Part shown: piece by piece, positions 34,941 to 48,482 of the stretch
How the letters are laid out: each line of letters begins with the position of its first letter
How positions within the stretch are numbered: the stretch's first letter is position 1
From: Todiramphus chloris collaris
Taxonomy: Eukaryota; Chordata; Aves; Coraciiformes; Alcedinidae
Length of the DNA: 64,000 bases
Reading direction: 5' to 3'
Assembly (NCBI GenBank): GCA_025345505.1
Contig: JANVCC010000174.1
Location: forward strand, 4,622,893-4,686,892
Program-made: the position numbers and the translations under genes
Notes under the pieces: model-generated
Databases searched by the model: none
What the model was told of the DNA's origin: nothing
The model's input: the letters and a program-made list of their open reading frames with translations, nothing else

Positions 34941-37900
34941 TCTTTTCAACCCTTTTACATTTAAAAGCCACTCAGAAAAACCCCATTCACTCAGCTGATC
35001 TCACTGAAGAGACTGAAGAACTTCAGTGACTCCTCTGGGACTTGAACTTGTGGTTGAAGGACCAGAGAAGTCCCAAATACGCTGTCAAGGAAATATTAAA
35101 CTACCCTTTAATGGCCCCATATTAATGTGTGTTGAGCCTTAAGGGCTCCGATCGTTTTCCATGTTAATTTTCTTAGTGCAGAAATAAAAACAAAGCAGTA
35201 AGAGAAAATCTACCGTGAAGGCACATTTCATAGCAGCGAAAGGTGTCCTCGTGTGCAGCTACTGTGCAAGCTTCAGTCACTTGGACCTCTCAGACTCTTC
35301 ATCTGTTGCCTGAACAGTCTTGTAGACGTCTTAGTTTTTCATGGATAATTGAAACCTGGAAACTCAGAAATTCGGAGATTCAAAAGATGGGTAAAAGGGG
35401 GAAAATGAGTTGTGATAGTTGAGGTGGCGTTGAGCCTCAGAAGAGGCACTCCACGTGTGTTTGGTTTCCACGGCTTTGTGGCAAAAATCATTCCAAATAG
35501 GGTACAGAATATTTCTGCTGGCTGTGTGCAGCAGCTCCCCAGAAGTGGCCAGCGCTGCAGACCCCGCGACGGGCAGGGGGGCACCTGCATGAGATGGCAC
35601 CGTCTTGCGACTCCCCCACCCCTTCTGCTCCCTGTGAAGCAGTGAAGACTTGATCACTTATTAGCTCCAGGTTAATTGAAGCAGCATCCACTTCTCTCGT
35701 AGTGGACTGAGAGTATTGTCTCTGGGGAAGAATCTGGACCATCCTTGGGGCGCTCAACGTGTGCCTGTTTCTCGTGGGCACATCAGTCTGTTGGTGGCCT
35801 TGGCTCAGCTGTGTCTATTGGATTACACACTCCCAGCTCAGGGCAGGCAGCAACATATGCTTTTGCTTTTTGGCTCGGCTGCTCCCAAACATTCACATCA
35901 ACAAAAGAACGCTGCAACATTTTTTTTTTTTTGACATTTTTTTTTTTCCCAGCTGATTGAGTCATCCAAATATGCGGCCGTAGGATCAGAGAATGCGAGA
36001 TGTGTGATCGCTGAAACAAAGCACCTCTGAGGCAGCGCGCTGGCCCCAGGAGCGAATCCCCGCGTTGACAGGCCTGGCAGGAGCGGTCCGTGGCAGCTGA
36101 CACTGCAGAGCCCAGGCTGCCTGGGCCCTGGAAGTGCGGTGCCTGCCGCTGCGGTGCTGCGGCCGTAGCGGATGCCCGCAGGCGCTGCAGCATCAGTGAT
36201 GGGAGCTGATCCGAGGGGACCGTGCCCCTCGCTGGGCAGAGGTAGCAAACCTAGAGACAAGCCCTCTGTCCTTATAGACCTTCTTCCCTTGACTGCTGCA
36301 AACAGCCCCGGTGGGCAGGTCTCATGAGGAAAGAAAGTAATTCCTCTTTCAAAAGCAAACTCGGTGCTTTATTTTTAACTTCACTGCTAGTTTTGTGCCG
36401 TGGTTCGGATGCGCTGGCCGCTTTGATTAGCGGTTCAGGTAGCAGACACCAAATTGGGATTGCCAAAGTATTTATCAACCATGGCCACGTGAGCCTATAG
36501 ACATTCTGTTGGCCTTTGATGTTGTGTAGTGCCCTTTGAGAGAGATGAAAAGCTGAACGTTTCCTTCCCTTGTGGCCTCTGAGCCATGCAGAGGAACTCT
36601 TCAGTGCTATTTTCTTGCTCAGTGTCAAACGGGTACCGTTGTCTTCTGTGAGAGTTAAGAAACGGTGTGATGGAAGGTGCATCTAGCTTTCAAGTTTTTA
36701 TGCTAAAACTCTTAGACACAAACTGACAATATCATTCCAACAAAATGAAAAATTGCATTAGTTTGGCAGGAACTTTTGCCATGTGAAAAGATCTCGAGGC
36801 TGCGATGCCTTAATACTGACCATTAGGGCAGAATTGGCATAGAGTTCCTGTAATAAGCCTCCCCTCAGAACAGTGTGATAGTATTTTGAGGCTAAATCTG
36901 TATTTCTGCTCATTACCAAAATTGAAGCATTGCTGTCCACAACATTTTCTTTCAGTAACCAGGACATAGAGCATTATCTTTTTCCCAAAGAGAGCAATTT
37001 ATTAATTAGAGTAACAGTAATGGTTGCTCCTCAGTAGGAATGAGAGAACTTCCTGGTGGTGAGCTTCCTAATGATGAAATAATCTTCACCAGTGAAGCGA
37101 AATAATCCATAACTCTCTGTGCAGAGCAGGGCTGGTGACAAATGCCTCTGCTGGAAGGGGCTCAGTGTCCCCCCTGTATTTGCAGGTGTTTCTCGGGTGC
37201 CAGCTCTGTGTGGTTGCCCTCTGCCATGGTAGCTGAGCGTCTTTGCCAGGAAAGTGCAGAACCTCAGCTCCTCACTCTAAACTGTGGGGACAGAGGCTGA
37301 TTTAAGAGCAGGCTTCGGAGCATGCTTTGCTTCCTTCCCTTTGAGAAAAGCACTTGTGCCTCAATTTAGGCAGCACCTATCCAAGCACCGGCGGGTTTCA
37401 GTCTGTGACAAGTGCTTTTCTAAATAAAGATGGTAAGGAAACAAATGAGGAGCTTCTGTTTGCTGAAAGAAACCCACGGGGCCCTGCCCACCGCTCTCCC
37501 AGAGGTGACAATGCCAGTCCCCATCTGCGTTGTCAACCAGCCCTGCCCACTGCAGATAGCTCTGGCATCTGTCTGCGCCCGGGCTACAGCCTTGCAGCAT
37601 TTCTCCAAGATGAGTTCAACTTCCCCCCCCTCCCCTTCCTTTCTCTTCTTCCCACCTCCCTCCCTGGTCCTTGACAGAGGCGCAAACACTCTTAAATGAG
37701 AGATAGTGGCTTCCATCCAATGGAGCCCCGGTTAATCACCGAACATCGTGGGAAAAGCACAAGATGAGGGCCGAGAAACAGCCCATTGTCTGGGCAAGAT
37801 TAAAGCCCCAAAAGCCGTATTGTCTACTGAGGGGATAAATCTTCCTGCTGTCACTCAAGCACTGAATTAAATTCCCCTTCATTTCTAAAGGGGCTTATCT

Positions 37901-40900
37901 GTACTGAATAGGCTGTTGCGCCACAAGCGTAAGGGAACGTATTAAGTGAGCTCCTGTCTTGGGCACCTTCACAAACAGATGAAAAACAGGAGCAAATCTG
38001 GAAGGGGCAGGCGGGAGGGGGAAGAGCAAAAGTGCTTTGGACTGGGGAAGAGAGGAGGGATGTTAACTGCTGTTGCAGGTCGTTGTTACTGAAGGAGGTG
38101 AGCGAGGTGGCCGTTTTCAGGTGACCGTCCGGCTTCCTCGCCGTTGGAGTGCATGCGAGGTGGAGCGTCAGGAATGAGCATCCCTCGGTGCAGTGGGGCA
38201 AAGGGATGTCCTTGGGTAGTCCAGGGAGCCCCAGAGTGACAGCGCGATCCCTTGGTGAGGCCCCTAAGGGAGGGACCAGCCTGGTGGTGATGCTGAGGCA
38301 GGGTCTAGGTGCACTGCCAGGGACCCTCTGGGGCCCAGGCTGTCCTAGGAGGAGGGATGGTTGCAGCAGACTCGAGGCCAATATTTTTGCATAGGTTCAT
38401 GTAATGTTTTTGCTGAGCTGCTGGAGCTGGATTACCCTTAGCAGCCAAGGGGCTGGGCTCTGGTGGGAGCTGGAGAAAGGAGGAATATTTTGAGCAGATG
38501 TAATGTCTCAAGTAGTCCACGGGCAACACCACCCCTGCCTCTTCTCTAAATGCTTCCTCTGGTCTTTGGCAAGGGCCCAGCACTGAGATGACACGGGACA
38601 CACACAGTCACAGCTTGTATCACTGTGATCCTTTCCTCCTCCTCCTCCTCCCCCCCTCCCCGATGCTCACCCTTCCAGCATCCCTCACCAAACACTGCCG
38701 TGCTCTGCCACCCCACCTGGAGATGCCTCAGTGGGAACAAACATGGTCCCATTGGGGTTTTTTTGGTCCACAGAAGTACTTTTTGAAATGCAGCAGCAGG
38801 GATGTGCATGCCTGGCTGGTGGACCAGGGGCTTGGCACCAAGCTTGGCACCTTCAAAGGGAAGGCTGCAGGTGGGGGTCTGTGGTTTGTGGGATCCGTGG
38901 GATCCTAAAGGCTGCGGGTTCGGTCTAGCTTCCCTTGCACCCCAGGGGTGAACTGTCGTTCTTCTCCAGCGTGCGTAGAACCAAGGGAAAGGTCAAGCAA
39001 ACTCTTAAACACAACTCAGGCGTTTTTCTTGGTAGCTGTTATTCCTTAGTGTGGAACTATAAAACCCACAGCAAGCCAGGCTTTAATCCGAGGGGGATCC
39101 ATTGCAACTCCATGTAGCTGACACTGAATTCTGGCTCTTTGTTGATTTTATTATTATTTTATTTTTCTCTGATTGGAATTTGTTTTTATTAAATATTTCT
39201 TTGTCTTTGGTGATGATTAGGGTACTTTACATCGTGCTTGTCTGCAACCTTTATAGGTAGCCTGGTCAGTTTATTTCTGCAAGATAAAGTGCATATGGGA
39301 AATGGTCTCTGTAGCAGTTGAAGGTCGGATAGGAACTGTTCTTGAATGGAAACTGAGCGTGCTGCTGACGGCATAGACAAAGCAAATGTCAGAGGACAGC
39401 AGCGTTTATATGTTTCTATTTACCACATACAACATTAACTCTGCAACACTCAAGGTAGTGACCAGACTTCTCAGTTTAAGAAACCAGATGATTATACTTC
39501 ACCTTGGTGTTAGTCTGCTGGATTAGAAGCAGACTCTGCGTCGCACTTGGTACGATCTGGGAAGTGCTAAACAGGATTTTCTGCATCCTGAGTGGAGTTT
39601 CCTCTTGTTGATAGGGTTTAGCGCGCCCGGGTACAAATCTCTTACTGTGCAAATACCTCCAATCTCGTCTTTTAGCCACCCAAACCATTGCTTAAACAAG
39701 TGGGTTTACACCTGCTTACCAGATTAATTTAATTAGCCAAAAATAGAGTGAAAGAACTGGCTTGAGAACAATAGTTTGCAAAGAACACTCTTTTCTATTT
39801 CTTGTTGAATCTGGTAATCTAGTGGAAGCTGGATTGCAATATTATTCCTCTTAGTTTCCTGGCTCCTTGTTTATTTTCTCCAGTCAGTATCCAAAAATGA
39901 GCAAAATAACGCTGTGAGTTTTTCTGTTTGAAACAATACAAAAGAAAACCTTTTCTACTTCTCCCCAACTTTCATACGAAAGAGGTGATCTAGTCCTTTT
40001 GCTATTGCAGGAAATCCATTTTATTTGCTGGCTGAAATTGTCTGGGTGCTCCACTTTTGCCAGGCCCAGCACCTGCGTGGTGGCCGCTGCACCTTGGCAC
40101 AGCGCGGGGAGGGTCGTTCTCTTGGGACCCCCGCTGTCTCCAGGTGCCTGAATTGGCTTTGAATATTCTTCTTAAAACTTAACTACTTAAAATGTGTGTG
40201 TGTATATATATCAACAGAAACATTTTATTTAACCTTAAATATTTATTTCAACTTCACCCTTACTTTTAAGACTTCTTTACAAACCGGAGCTCCCATTTGA
40301 AGCAGGCAGTGTTTTTCAGAGAAATCAGCTGTACAGTAAATGTCAAACTGTCTTTTCACGCTGATCCTCTTTTATCTTTTTAAATTTTCTTTAAAAAGAC
40401 ACCAGACAAGTTCCTCTTTTAATAAATCCGCGTTTTCTAATAAATACAGCTATTTAGAGGTACACTGGGTTAAACAATGGTAAACCCACTGAATTACATA
40501 CATTAATTTGGTTAGAAATCAGCTGGTATTTTCCTATTGAATTGAGATCACAGACTGTTCCGTGCATTTTTCTTCATATTCTACAATCTTTTGGAAGAGG
40601 CACAAGATTTAAGTAAAGCACCTTCAGAGTCCTACATAATGCTACTTTTAAAGTAATTTGTATTTAAAAAATAATAATAACAAGCAAACAAACTTGTTAG
40701 CCCATAGGATGCTTCTGCCCTGTGGCTTAATGGCACAGGTCTTTATACATCCAAATCCAGCAGCTTTCAATAACAAAGGGTGAAATTCATGAAACAAATT
40801 GCTTCTCTCTTCATAAGTCACACACTCGTATGCCAGGGTAAAGATGTGTTGATAACATTAAAATAGTTTGGTCGCCGATGAATTGTAAATTCCCACCGAG

Positions 40901-42055
40901 ACTTGGGCCTCGCAAGTGAGCTGTGAACAGCGTGAGGCTGGACACAGAATGCATTCAGATTGTGGCATTCACTGCTTCGGGTTTTATAATATTTTTAGGA
41001 TAAGAGCTAAGGAACACCACTGGGAGATTCTGGTAGGCAGCCTCGAGGAGCTGGGGGGGAAAGGAGCAGAATATGCAGGGGCGATTTAATGAACATCCAT
41101 GGCACTTTAACGCTGCGCCGGTACAAACGTGATCTCTGTGACTTTTGGGGGCAGGGGAACAAAGGATAAATTTACATGAATTTCCTTTCCGACAAAAGGT
41201 AGCACATCTGCACTCTTTAAACAGCGAGCTGCTCTTCATCCACAGAGGAATTCCATTTAGCAGGTACTGCTTGTGGGCACTTCGCTCTGGTGCTCCACCA
41301 AAGCACCTGCTCTGGGAGGACCTCTCTGAAGGCGAGAGAGGATTTTGGGTCTGGGGCATCTTGGGGCTCTTCTGATGTGATTAAAGGAATATGGAGGTGC
41401 CTGAGACCTGGGCTGCGGAGCCCTCAGTTCCTAACCCTCCAGGCATCCAAGTGTCAGCGAATGAGGGTATCCTCTGGTGGCATTTGTCTTCTGAGGCTGG
41501 CTGGGGGACTGCCCGTGCACTCCCTGCAGCGTGGCACACCGGCCCTGTGCTTCCCAAGATGATGTAACGAAGGCCAGTGGTTGGCATCTCACTTGGAGAC
41601 GACTGGCCAGGGTATGTGCTATAGGGGGGAGTCGTCATAAGGCTAGGGTGGACTTGTGCCCAGGACGTTTGTTTGCAGGATGCCACACTGAATGCTTGAG
41701 GAACCATGTATTTTAAATAAACAGAAGAATAATGCTGTAGTTTTGGCCTTTAGTTTTTTTTTTTCCAGTTACTCTTTTAATCAGATCTTTGATTTATCCA
41801 GCACAATTTGAGCCCGACCGATCTACAAGTGAAAAAAGCAGTAATAGACGGCTTGCCGTGCCAGTTTTGGTGAATACCTCACTAATTTCAGCACATTTGG
41901 AGGACAGCATTCAGCCTGCCCTCTGCAATTAGAGCCCCGAGCTCTGCAGCAGGATGCTGTGACTTCAAACCCGGGGCAGGGGAGGGGGACCCAGCGGCGT
42001 GGAGTTCTTCGCGCAGGTCAGGACACTTTGGCAGGACCCAAAAGGGTTAACAAAC
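34941..42055. other. Non-coding sequence, no gene recognised
   Basis: About 7 kb of unique sequence. A T-rich pair of runs lies at 35920-35949, a CpG cluster at 36025-36240, pyrimidine-rich stretches at 37619-37666 and a (TCC)n tract at 38634-38661. AT-rich parts at 39120-39260, 39720-39900 and 40140-40700 have an enhancer-like look. A short TG/TA run lies at 40193-40211. The 176-codon minus frame at 37851-38381 and others show no domain. Confidence 0.6.
36025..36240. other. Small CpG-rich cluster
   Basis: A 200-bp patch with many CpGs inside otherwise CpG-poor sequence. It could be an orphan CpG island (an enhancer or minor promoter). No TATA box or exon structure is recognised. Confidence 0.45.
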
Positions 42056-42310
42056 AAACTGCCTGAATTGCTTTGTTCACTGGAAATCTAATCAGATGTT
42101 AACCTACAGTCTATATCCAAGCAATCCTTTCCTTATGATAGTGATTAGTATTACACTCAGAATGAATAGACCAAGGAAAGATTCCTATGGTAACCTTCAA
42201 AATGCATTCCATCGGCAGGCTCTGCCTACTCACAATAATTACATTCTTAACTCGTCTAACAAACGGCATGCTAATTAGCTGCTTAACCAGCCTCAGCTCA
42301 TTATTACCAA
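42056..42310. promoter_or_regulatory. Candidate conserved non-coding element
   Basis: AT-rich, repeat-free sequence with words such as CTAATCAGATGTTAAC, ATTAGTATTACAC and GCTAATTAGCTGC, a texture typical of developmental enhancers. The last holds a palindromic GCTAATTAGC homeodomain site. Conservation must be tested. Confidence 0.4.
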
Positions 42311-43595
42311 GGTTGGGCCGGCTTCAGTAAAGTGACCCAGAGAGAACAAGCCCACTTAAAAAAAATAATAGTAATAATAAGACATTTGTCGGATTTGCCA
42401 TGAAGATGGACCTCCTCCACAATGCCAGGGCTCTCTTTGTGCGCGGGTTGGCCTTTTGGCAAACCCGCCTGCCCTCGGCAGCGCGTTCCAGCTCCCCCGG
42501 CTGCGTGCGCTTTAGGTTGGCACCTGCGTGTCTCTGCTGACGGGGTCACCAGGGATTGCCCTGGGTCTGCTGGGTGAGCCGTTATCTTGCTCCAGAACAG
42601 CTCGGAGCCTGCAGCCCGGAGCTGCCTGGCCCTTGCTGTCTCGGCTGAGCTCTCTCCACCTCCGTGCCCAGGAGCTCCAGGCGAGTCCTACGGGAGCTGC
42701 TGAACGCAGTGCTGGCAAGTTCCTCAATACCTACCTCCGAGGCTGGAACCCAGCGCCCTGTGTGGTTCAACACAGCAAAGACCCCCTCAAACAGGACTGA
42801 CACAAGCTTCACCCAGATCCAGACTTGCCATCTGGATGCACAGACTTCGTGCCTTAGCACAGAGGGCGTGTACTGAAGGAAACTGAGCTGCCTGTGTCCC
42901 TGAAACACAGGACAAGCATGAGGATGCTCGTCCCACTGGGCACTGTCCTCTGCCTGCCCTGAGGTTCGAGAAAGACCTCTTGGGTTATTTTTCCTGGGAT
43001 AATTTGTTCAGAGTCTCTCCCTGGATGCTCTGATTTTTTGCTCCTGACATCCATGCTCCACCCAGCTCCACGATTCCATAGTTGGGCTTCTTTTTGGAGG
43101 ATGAAGGAATTTCCTGTGGTTTGGGATTTCATCTGTTGCCTCTAGATTCACGCAGGGCAGAACAGGCACAGCTCCTGAAACACGTTCACTGCCGTGCATC
43201 CTTCCAATAGGTCTTAGGATAGGATCCCTAGTCAGAAAGAAGCTGATCTGAACCTCACCTTGTGTTTCATCAGCTGTGTTTGCTTTGCTTTCATTGTTTT
43301 CTCACAAAACGTTTAATTTCCTGCTGGTTCATTGCAGTGATAAACATTGAGCGTGTGGAGGATAAGGAGAACAGAACTCGCCTTGCTTTTGGAAAGGTGT
43401 GTGCTGGTCACGGTGGGCTGTTTCTTTTTTTTTTTTTTGTTTTGAATTTTTTTTTCTTTTTTTTTTAAAATAACACCTGACATGGAGGAAATCCCAACTG
43501 GCTCCATCTCAACAGTCTTTGCAAAGGTGGTTTCCCAACAGGAGCGTGTTTGGGAGGAAAAAAGCATTCAGAATCCCATTGTCTTTATTGCTAGT
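42311..43595. other. Non-coding sequence, no gene recognised
   Basis: Average GC content with overlapping short frames on both strands (about 42.3-43.1 kb) and no domain. A long T-rich low-complexity tract lies at 43419-43466. Confidence 0.6.
43419..43466. repeat. T-rich low-complexity tract
   Basis: Almost pure T over nearly 50 bp, broken by single C, G and A bases. No element body is attached, and a retroposon tail of a minus-strand insertion cannot be excluded. Confidence 0.85.
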
Positions 43596-43599
43596 CAGG

Positions 43600-44430
43600 T
43601 TAGCTTACAGTAGCTGGTGTGGTTAGGAACAGATCACAGAAGTGAGGGGTTTTAAAACTCTTTTTACAGTTCTTCAGTGTCAATCCACAGAGTTAATCCT
43701 AAGGTAAACAAAGTATAACACGATTTATATGCCACTAAACGCAAGCTTGTGCTGTTGCAGAGCACTGCAGCGGTAAGGTTTGCTCTAAATACAATCTGTT
43801 CGGTTTTTATGCCCTTACACCAGCTGGAAACACAAGCTCTCCTACCATGATTTCAAGTATTGATTTGGTTAGCATACATCAAAACATTACCTTACTATAT
43901 TAAGCAGAATGTTTATTTTTGGGTTTCACACTTCCAACCCTTTTAACACCTTAATGTGCTCTTGCATTTTGTTGCACTCCTAATTATTTTTCCCCTCTTC
44001 ACCTCTGCAGTTTATTCTTACATTGTTGAAACCCAACCATACGAATAATGAAACAAAGCTAAGCACGCTGTCTCCGACAGAATTCAGTTTCCTTCTTTCC
44101 TTTCAGAGAACCGCAGGCCACAGAGTGCAAAATTCCAGTTAGAAAAATAGCTGTGCTTACAATTTGCAAAACGCATTTGACTGTCACAGGAATGAAAAGC
44201 AATTTTATACTTTAGTACAGGTAGGTGCAGTTCTAACTCTTAAAAACATGTATTTCTCTTGTTAACAGCAGTGACTTCATCTTTATCTAATTGTGTTTAT
44301 CAGCAGAACAGAAATGCGCATGTCCTAGAGCAAAATATATTGTTATCTCTCTTCCTCTTCATTAGATGTTGACAAACATTGTCGGTAAAATCTGGAAATA
44401 TTTTTTATCCCCACATATATATGTCATTAA
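43600..44430. promoter_or_regulatory. Candidate conserved non-coding element block
   Basis: AT-rich, mostly repeat-free sequence with occasional CpGs (CACGATT, GGTTCGGTT-like contexts) and no reading frames of note. It looks like an enhancer-type conserved block. T/G-rich low-complexity follows at 44430-44490. Confidence 0.3.
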
Positions 44431-47025
44431 TTTTTTTGTTGTTTGGTTCGGGTTTTTGTTGGGGTTTTTTTTTGTCATTTTTTTTCTCTTCCAATAGTTA
44501 ATTCACGCCCTTCCTTGTAAAGATGAGGTTGGAAAAGAGGTAGGCACAACTCAGAGGACGGATGTTAAAAGGATTTGGATTTGTAAAGCTTCAGGAAGTC
44601 AGACATCTTCTCATAACCTTGTGATTGTACTGTTCCCATAAGCAATGGCTTCACGACCCAGAAAAGCTCGGTGCCAGGATGGTGCCAGATCAAGGCAGGA
44701 ATACCTATTTTGGTTACCAACTTATTTTTCTCCGGTGTAGTTCTTAATCACATGTATCGTGCTACATAGATATTTATCTTGGCTGGATGAGGAATATATA
44801 CTAGTGATAATTTTCACAGATATCCACCTGGACTCTGAGTGTGCTCAGCCCTTTGGTTTTCGCTGCTCGTGTCTCTCCTCCTAGCTGGCCTCCCCTGCAG
44901 GTGGAGCAGTCCGGGAATCGCGTGCGTCTGTGGCAACAGAACTGAAATTTCTCTTTCAACAGTACAAAAAAGTCCCCAGGAGTTTGCCTGCGAGTCCCCG
45001 TGCATTCACCAATTGCAGAACAGAAGCGGCACCATGTGAATGGCGCGTCCAACCACAAGAGAACGACGGAGCTCGTGTTTCAGCTCTTGTTCAGAAGCTG
45101 CCTATCGCTGCGTGTCGAGAGCTGGGCTAGAAAAGCGATTCAGGAAAATTATACATTGCTTTCTGGCCAGCTCACATGCAGAATTATTATTGCACGTGAC
45201 TGGGCTGTGAGCGAGTGGGTCAGCTTCAACAGCTGCAGCTATGCACCGTGGTACAAAGGGGAGGAAAAAAGCCCGATTGTTTGTTTTCCTCGTATGAAGC
45301 ACAATATTTTTGCCCACGTTCTGTGTTGCATGGCAAATGTGAGTTGAACCATTGCAAACGAGAGGAGAAAGTGACCAAAGGTTTCCACTTAGCAAAGAAT
45401 CCTTATCCCTGTCACGAGTTTGACAGTTGCGGTGTTGTCGGAGGAGCACAGCTTGCTGAATGCCCTTCCTTCCACTGGAACGCAACAGCAGCTCAAGTGA
45501 CGTGCTCAGAGGTGAAAAGTGCTTTAAAGATCACCCAGGGCTACCAGCTTGCTCAAACGTTCGGGAGGGGGCTGCTTGTATTTTGCAGTGGTACCAAGCA
45601 GGGTGGGTGACAGCGCCTGCTTTTTGGAAGGCTAGTTCTGAGCATTGCATTCGTCTTAAATTCGCTACGGGCCTTCCAAAAGGTCACTGGTCTCCTCAAA
45701 GCAATATTGCCCTCACCTGCAACCCCAAAAAAGAGAATTAAAAGAAACGTGCATCTTTCCATTGAGCCCCATAAGCAGCAAGAGGTAGCACATTGAGAAC
45801 ACAAATTCTACCAGCTTAAAAGAGAGAAGCAAAGTGCCTGGCTTGGCCAGACAATCAGGATGCCCTCCTGTTGGAGGAAGATGGCACGTTTGCCAGCTTT
45901 GCATGCTACGGTGCTATGGTGTGGAAGGATCCGTGTTCTGGTAGCGACCAAAACCATAATTATTTCAGTTTCCCATTTCCTGAAGGCACATCATTGATGC
46001 TAAGAATTGTTTCCTTAGTCAATGAGTGGCTTTCTTGTGGCTACAGTGGCTCCGGTGTCCCTTAGATGTGACGCTGATGTCCACATGGACCATGTGTGGG
46101 CTGGCCCTAGTCGTGCAAACAGGGTGGATGCCAGTGCACCACGGGGGGTTGGTGTCCCGAGGTGATGGTCCCAGCGCAGGCAGGTCTGGTATGGGCTGGC
46201 CTTGGCTGACACAGGCTCCTTGTGAAGGGAAAGGTCAGGGGGGATGTACCAACTGGAACACGAAGGGATTTTCTTTCTTCTGAGTCAACGCAAAGTGTTA
46301 GAACTGTGTAGTGTACTGTCCTAAATAACTCAGTGAACAGGAAAATAAACAGCAAAGGGGATGCAGAAAATTTCGAGTCATCTGGCCCCAGATTTTCCAA
46401 CAGTGTCAAGTGATTTTTTTTTTTGTATGCAAGAAATTTCCTTTCACTGATGACTCAAACCGTGATGCGTGTTAAGAACCAGCTGAAACTTTTGCACTAT
46501 ACCCTGCAGAATCTCCTGTTACGCTGGAGAAATTCTCTCCCTTTCCCTCAGGCAACTTCTGAATTTCCCGACCTTTTTGGTAGGGGAAAGTGGAATTATT
46601 AGCAAGGTGATGCTTGATTTTCTAGATGTAAACCAGAAAGTGGTGGAAATCTTCCTTGCTGATTGAAAATAGGTGGGGTTTAAGGTTGCTTAGCTGTTGG
46701 TAGCCAGGACCCCGAAGGTTTGGAGTGCTTGTCTGAATGGCACCTCCGGAGTTACCCCCTCCTCAGACAGTCAGAGCTTGCAGTTCTGGACGAGCCACTA
46801 ACTCTAAACTGAAGCATATTCATAAACCACCCCCATTTGTATAACACGGTGAAGGGACAAGGAATATGAAAACACAGCCTCTGAGATCTCTGTGTGAAAG
46901 ATTCTTATTATCCTGCCCCAGATGGCACCAGCTGTACTCCTGGACCAACACTAAATGACTGTGGCTTGTGCCAAATATGTACTTGAGTGGGTTGTACATG
47001 CCCTTTACAAATAGAAGTTGAATGT
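44431..47025. other. Non-coding sequence, no gene recognised
   Basis: Mixed sequence. An 11-bp perfect inverted repeat (TTTTGGAAGGC at 45622-45632 against its complement at 45671-45681) could form a hairpin with a 38-base loop. Frames of up to 131 codons at 45.0-45.7 kb overlap on both strands and have no domain. Confidence 0.6.
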
Positions 47026-47029
47026 TAAT

Positions 47030-47260
47030 AGATACTGAATGAAACCCATTGCCAAACCAAACAGAGCCCCTGGATATATACAGGGCATGCAGGGAAATTA
47101 TACATTTCAGCAACGCTTGCTGCAGAATGCGTGCGAAGGATTTCAAAGCGCCGGTGGATTTAATGCGGTCGTTGCTAATTCTCTGTATGCTAATAGCTGT
47201 GTGAAGATGCGGGAAGAAGAATGAGGGAAGGTTAAAAGACCACTGCACTGATATCATGTA
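47030..47260. promoter_or_regulatory. Candidate conserved non-coding element
   Basis: Repeat-free sequence that combines AT-rich homeodomain/octamer-like words (TTGCTAATTCTC, GTATGCTAATAGC) with retained CpGs. The overlapping 61-codon plus frame (47039-47224) lacks splice sites or a domain, and the minus frame over the same place is longer, so it is not called as coding. Confidence 0.35.
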
Positions 47261-48410
47261 AATTCAGGATAGGGTCAGCGTATGGTGTTGTAAACAACAT
47301 CACATCTCGGAGTACATGGAGTCCTGATCCTTTCAGGTATTCGAGCCTTTGTCTGCTGATATAACGCTTGCCTGTCAGCCCCACGGTCAGAGGCCCAATC
47401 TTTTTTTCTTCAGTTGCTGAAAAGGTCCCAGCGCCACATCGGGGCAACATACTGGCTGCCTATTCTCCTTCCCTATGGAACGCAATCACTGGACAACTCT
47501 GCTATAATTCACTCCCTGGCCAGCCCTTTGAAAAGGTGGGCTGCCTCAGCGCTGTTAGCCCAGCAAGATAAATCATGTACTCGAAATTAACTTCCATTGA
47601 AAGGAAGGGGTGGAAGAAAAGCCGACTGGTCAGGCGGAGCATGCTAAAGAAAAGATGACTAGAGTTGATAAATGTCATTGTGGATAATTTGGGGGCTGTG
47701 ATTAAGATCTTATCTAGGTAGGAAGTAAATAGAAAAGACTTAATAAAAGTCCTACCCAGGGATCCGTCCTTATGAACTTGTGAAGTTTTAATTTTTTTTA
47801 AGTGAATATTGAAGAGAGCACCAGAAAGGTCTTCGTTAAAGGGAAAGTTGTTTTCAGGGTGCTGCCTAAAGAGATTTGAAAAGCGCCTGGGTGAAACTGT
47901 ACGTCTTCCCCCCACTCCCTTTTCTTTTCCAGAGGAGAAAGAAAGCATCTTTGTCTAAAAATTCCTTAAAAAAGTTAAAGGATAAACAACTAGGGGAGAA
48001 CCGATGAGGGCTTCTGGGTAACAATCGTCTGTGTTTTCTCTTCTCTTTTTCTTTCTTTAATATATGGGCTTTACTGCCATAAAATTCCCTACAAATAAAA
48101 TGTAACCTTATCCCCAATATGTGTAAGGGAGAGAATGCAGAGGCCTGTTTGTCCATAAATTCACATACTGTTTGCTCAGAAAGCATAAATTGCCTCCTAT
48201 TTTTATTGTACTGGCTAGAATTTGCTTTTATTGTATTCTTAGCAGTAGTTTGCCCTTTCTTTTTTTTGGGGTTGTTTTGTTTGTTTTTTTTTTTCCTCGT
48301 TCAACCAATTACTCCAGCAACCTGCAAGCAATGAGCAGAAAATGGCAGTAAACTGGGTTAACATCTGTGAGGCTGAGTGACAGGGATCCGGAGCCCTGCC
48401 ACTGCAGAGG
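47261..48410. other. Non-coding sequence, no gene recognised
   Basis: A pyrimidine stretch ending in CAG near 47413 and a GAAAAG|GTGGGC word near 47537 could frame a 120-bp exon on the + strand, but the enclosed frame shows nothing recognisable, so no exon is called. T-rich low-complexity occurs at 48258-48296. Confidence 0.55.
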
Positions 48411-48482
48411 TGGGAGCCCTCCCTCCTCCCCTCCCGGCCCTTGGCTGGGGGCTCAGCCGCGCAGCGCGCGCAGCCGATCCCC
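48411..48482. other. Small CpG/GC-rich cluster
   Basis: A short GC-rich patch with CGCGCAGCGCGCGC-like alternating CpG directly left of the 18-bp E-box palindrome. Alternating CG/GC can favour Z-DNA. It may form one regulatory element with the palindrome. Confidence 0.4.

Noticed and set aside
47413-47537. Exon-like segment between an acceptor-like and a donor-like motif
   Set aside because: The enclosed frame shows no recognisable protein, and the splice motifs are of average quality for a 64-kb window.
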